Part shown: positions 6,895 to 7,198 of the stretch, piece by piece
Numbering within the stretch: the stretch's first letter is position 1
Layout: the number at the start of each line of letters is the position of its first letter
Origin: Candidatus Cloacimonadota bacterium
GTDB taxonomy: Bacteria > Cloacimonadota > Cloacimonadia > Cloacimonadales > WRIO01
Direction of reading: 5' to 3'
Length of the DNA: 7,198 nt
NCBI GenBank assembly: GCA_023230175.1
Contig: JALNXV010000181.1
Span: 1-7,198, forward strand
Program-made: the position numbers and the translations under genes
The notes under the pieces: model-generated
Seen by the model: the letters and a program-made list of their open reading frames with translations, nothing else
Told to the model about the DNA's origin: nothing
The model's database searches: none

Positions 6895-6935
6895 TTTTTA
6901 TGAAATATTGAATACCTATCACTTAAGTTTTTTTA

Positions 6936-6957
6936 GTGCAAGCAAGGATGCTCGCAC
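6936..6957. repeat. Palindrome C of repeat copy 1 (also 7058-7077 and 7179-7198)
   Basis: Arms GTGCAAGCA and TGCTCGCAC flank AGGA. In copies 1 and 2 there is one imperfect pair, A against C on the plus strand, which would be a G-U pair in a minus-strand RNA. In copy 3 the base is G and the pairing is perfect as far as the window runs. The core AGC-A-AGGA-T-GCT resembles the core of palindrome B read on the other strand (AGC-T-GGA-A-GCT). Confidence 0.7.
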
Positions 6958-7198
6958 AACATTATCAGAGACTGTTGAATAATTTCAATTATTGTTCTAC
7001 AAGCTTCCAGCTTGTAGTTTTATGAAATATTGAATACCTATCACTTAAGTTTTTTTAGTGCAAGCAAGGATGCTCGCAAAACATTATCAGAGGTTGTTGA
7101 ATAATTTTAATTATTGTTCTACAAGCTTCCAGCTTGTAGTTTTATGAAATATTGAATACCTATCATTTAAGGTTTTTAGTGCGAGCAAGGATGCTCGC

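Larger units (their letters stand above)
6846..7198. repeat. Tandem array of a 122-123 bp non-coding palindromic repeat
   Basis: Copy 1 is 6846-6968 (123 bp) and copy 2 is 6969-7090 (122 bp). Copy 3 is 7091-7198, about 108 bp, and is cut by the window edge. Copies 1 and 2 differ at only a few bases, including a T5 versus T4 run; copy 3 is more diverged. Each copy has, in order, an A/T-rich palindrome, CTACAAGCT-tcc-AGCTTGTAG, and a GTGC(A/G)AGCA-agga-TGCTCGC palindrome. No reading frame spans the copies. It lies upstream of the ktrA promoter and occupies all of the gene-free right end of the window. It resembles a tandemly amplified REP/BIME-like intergenic element, and its function is unknown. 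Confidence 0.9.

Noticed and set aside
6846..7198. CRISPR array
   Set aside because: The repeated unit is 122-123 bp and continuous, with no unique spacers between short identical repeats and no cas genes nearby.

Overview
The window is AT-rich (about 30% GC by eye), bacterial, and every gene in it lies on the minus strand. Strong AAGGAG-type ribosome sites, TTGACT/TATAAT promoters, exported beta-barrel and multidomain surface proteins, and an 'LNPAG' FadL/PorV-like barrel suggest a Gram-negative, two-membrane bacterium. Candidatus Cloacimonadota or another FCB-group lineage would fit. That placement is an inference from protein style, not from a marker gene.

Layout, in the direction of transcription (right to left). 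(a) 6846-7198: about three tandem copies of a 122-123 bp non-coding repeat, each carrying three short palindromes; the array runs off the right edge. (b) 6723-6845: promoter region. (c) 6027-6722: a KtrA/TrkA-family cytosolic regulator of potassium uptake. (d) 5252-6025: a membrane sensor with two transmembrane segments, HAMP and PAS but no kinase, starting 1 base after the ktrA stop and therefore probably translationally coupled. (e) 5157-5251: a 95-bp gap with a near-consensus promoter and an A/T-rich leader. (f) 3612-5156: a 514-residue outer-membrane beta-barrel protein. (g) 1-3603: the first 1201 residues of a very large secreted protein (signal peptide, three Fn3-like domains, nine carboxypeptidase-regulatory-like beta-sandwich repeats). 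It begins 8 bp after the barrel gene and its 3' end is outside the window.

The window therefore holds two transcription units. The first pairs potassium-channel gating with a sensor-only HAMP-PAS protein, an uncommon pairing. The second pairs an outer-membrane barrel with a giant adhesin-like protein, which suggests that the barrel helps export, anchor or assemble it. The other notable element is the REP/BIME-like palindromic tandem repeat upstream of ktrA.
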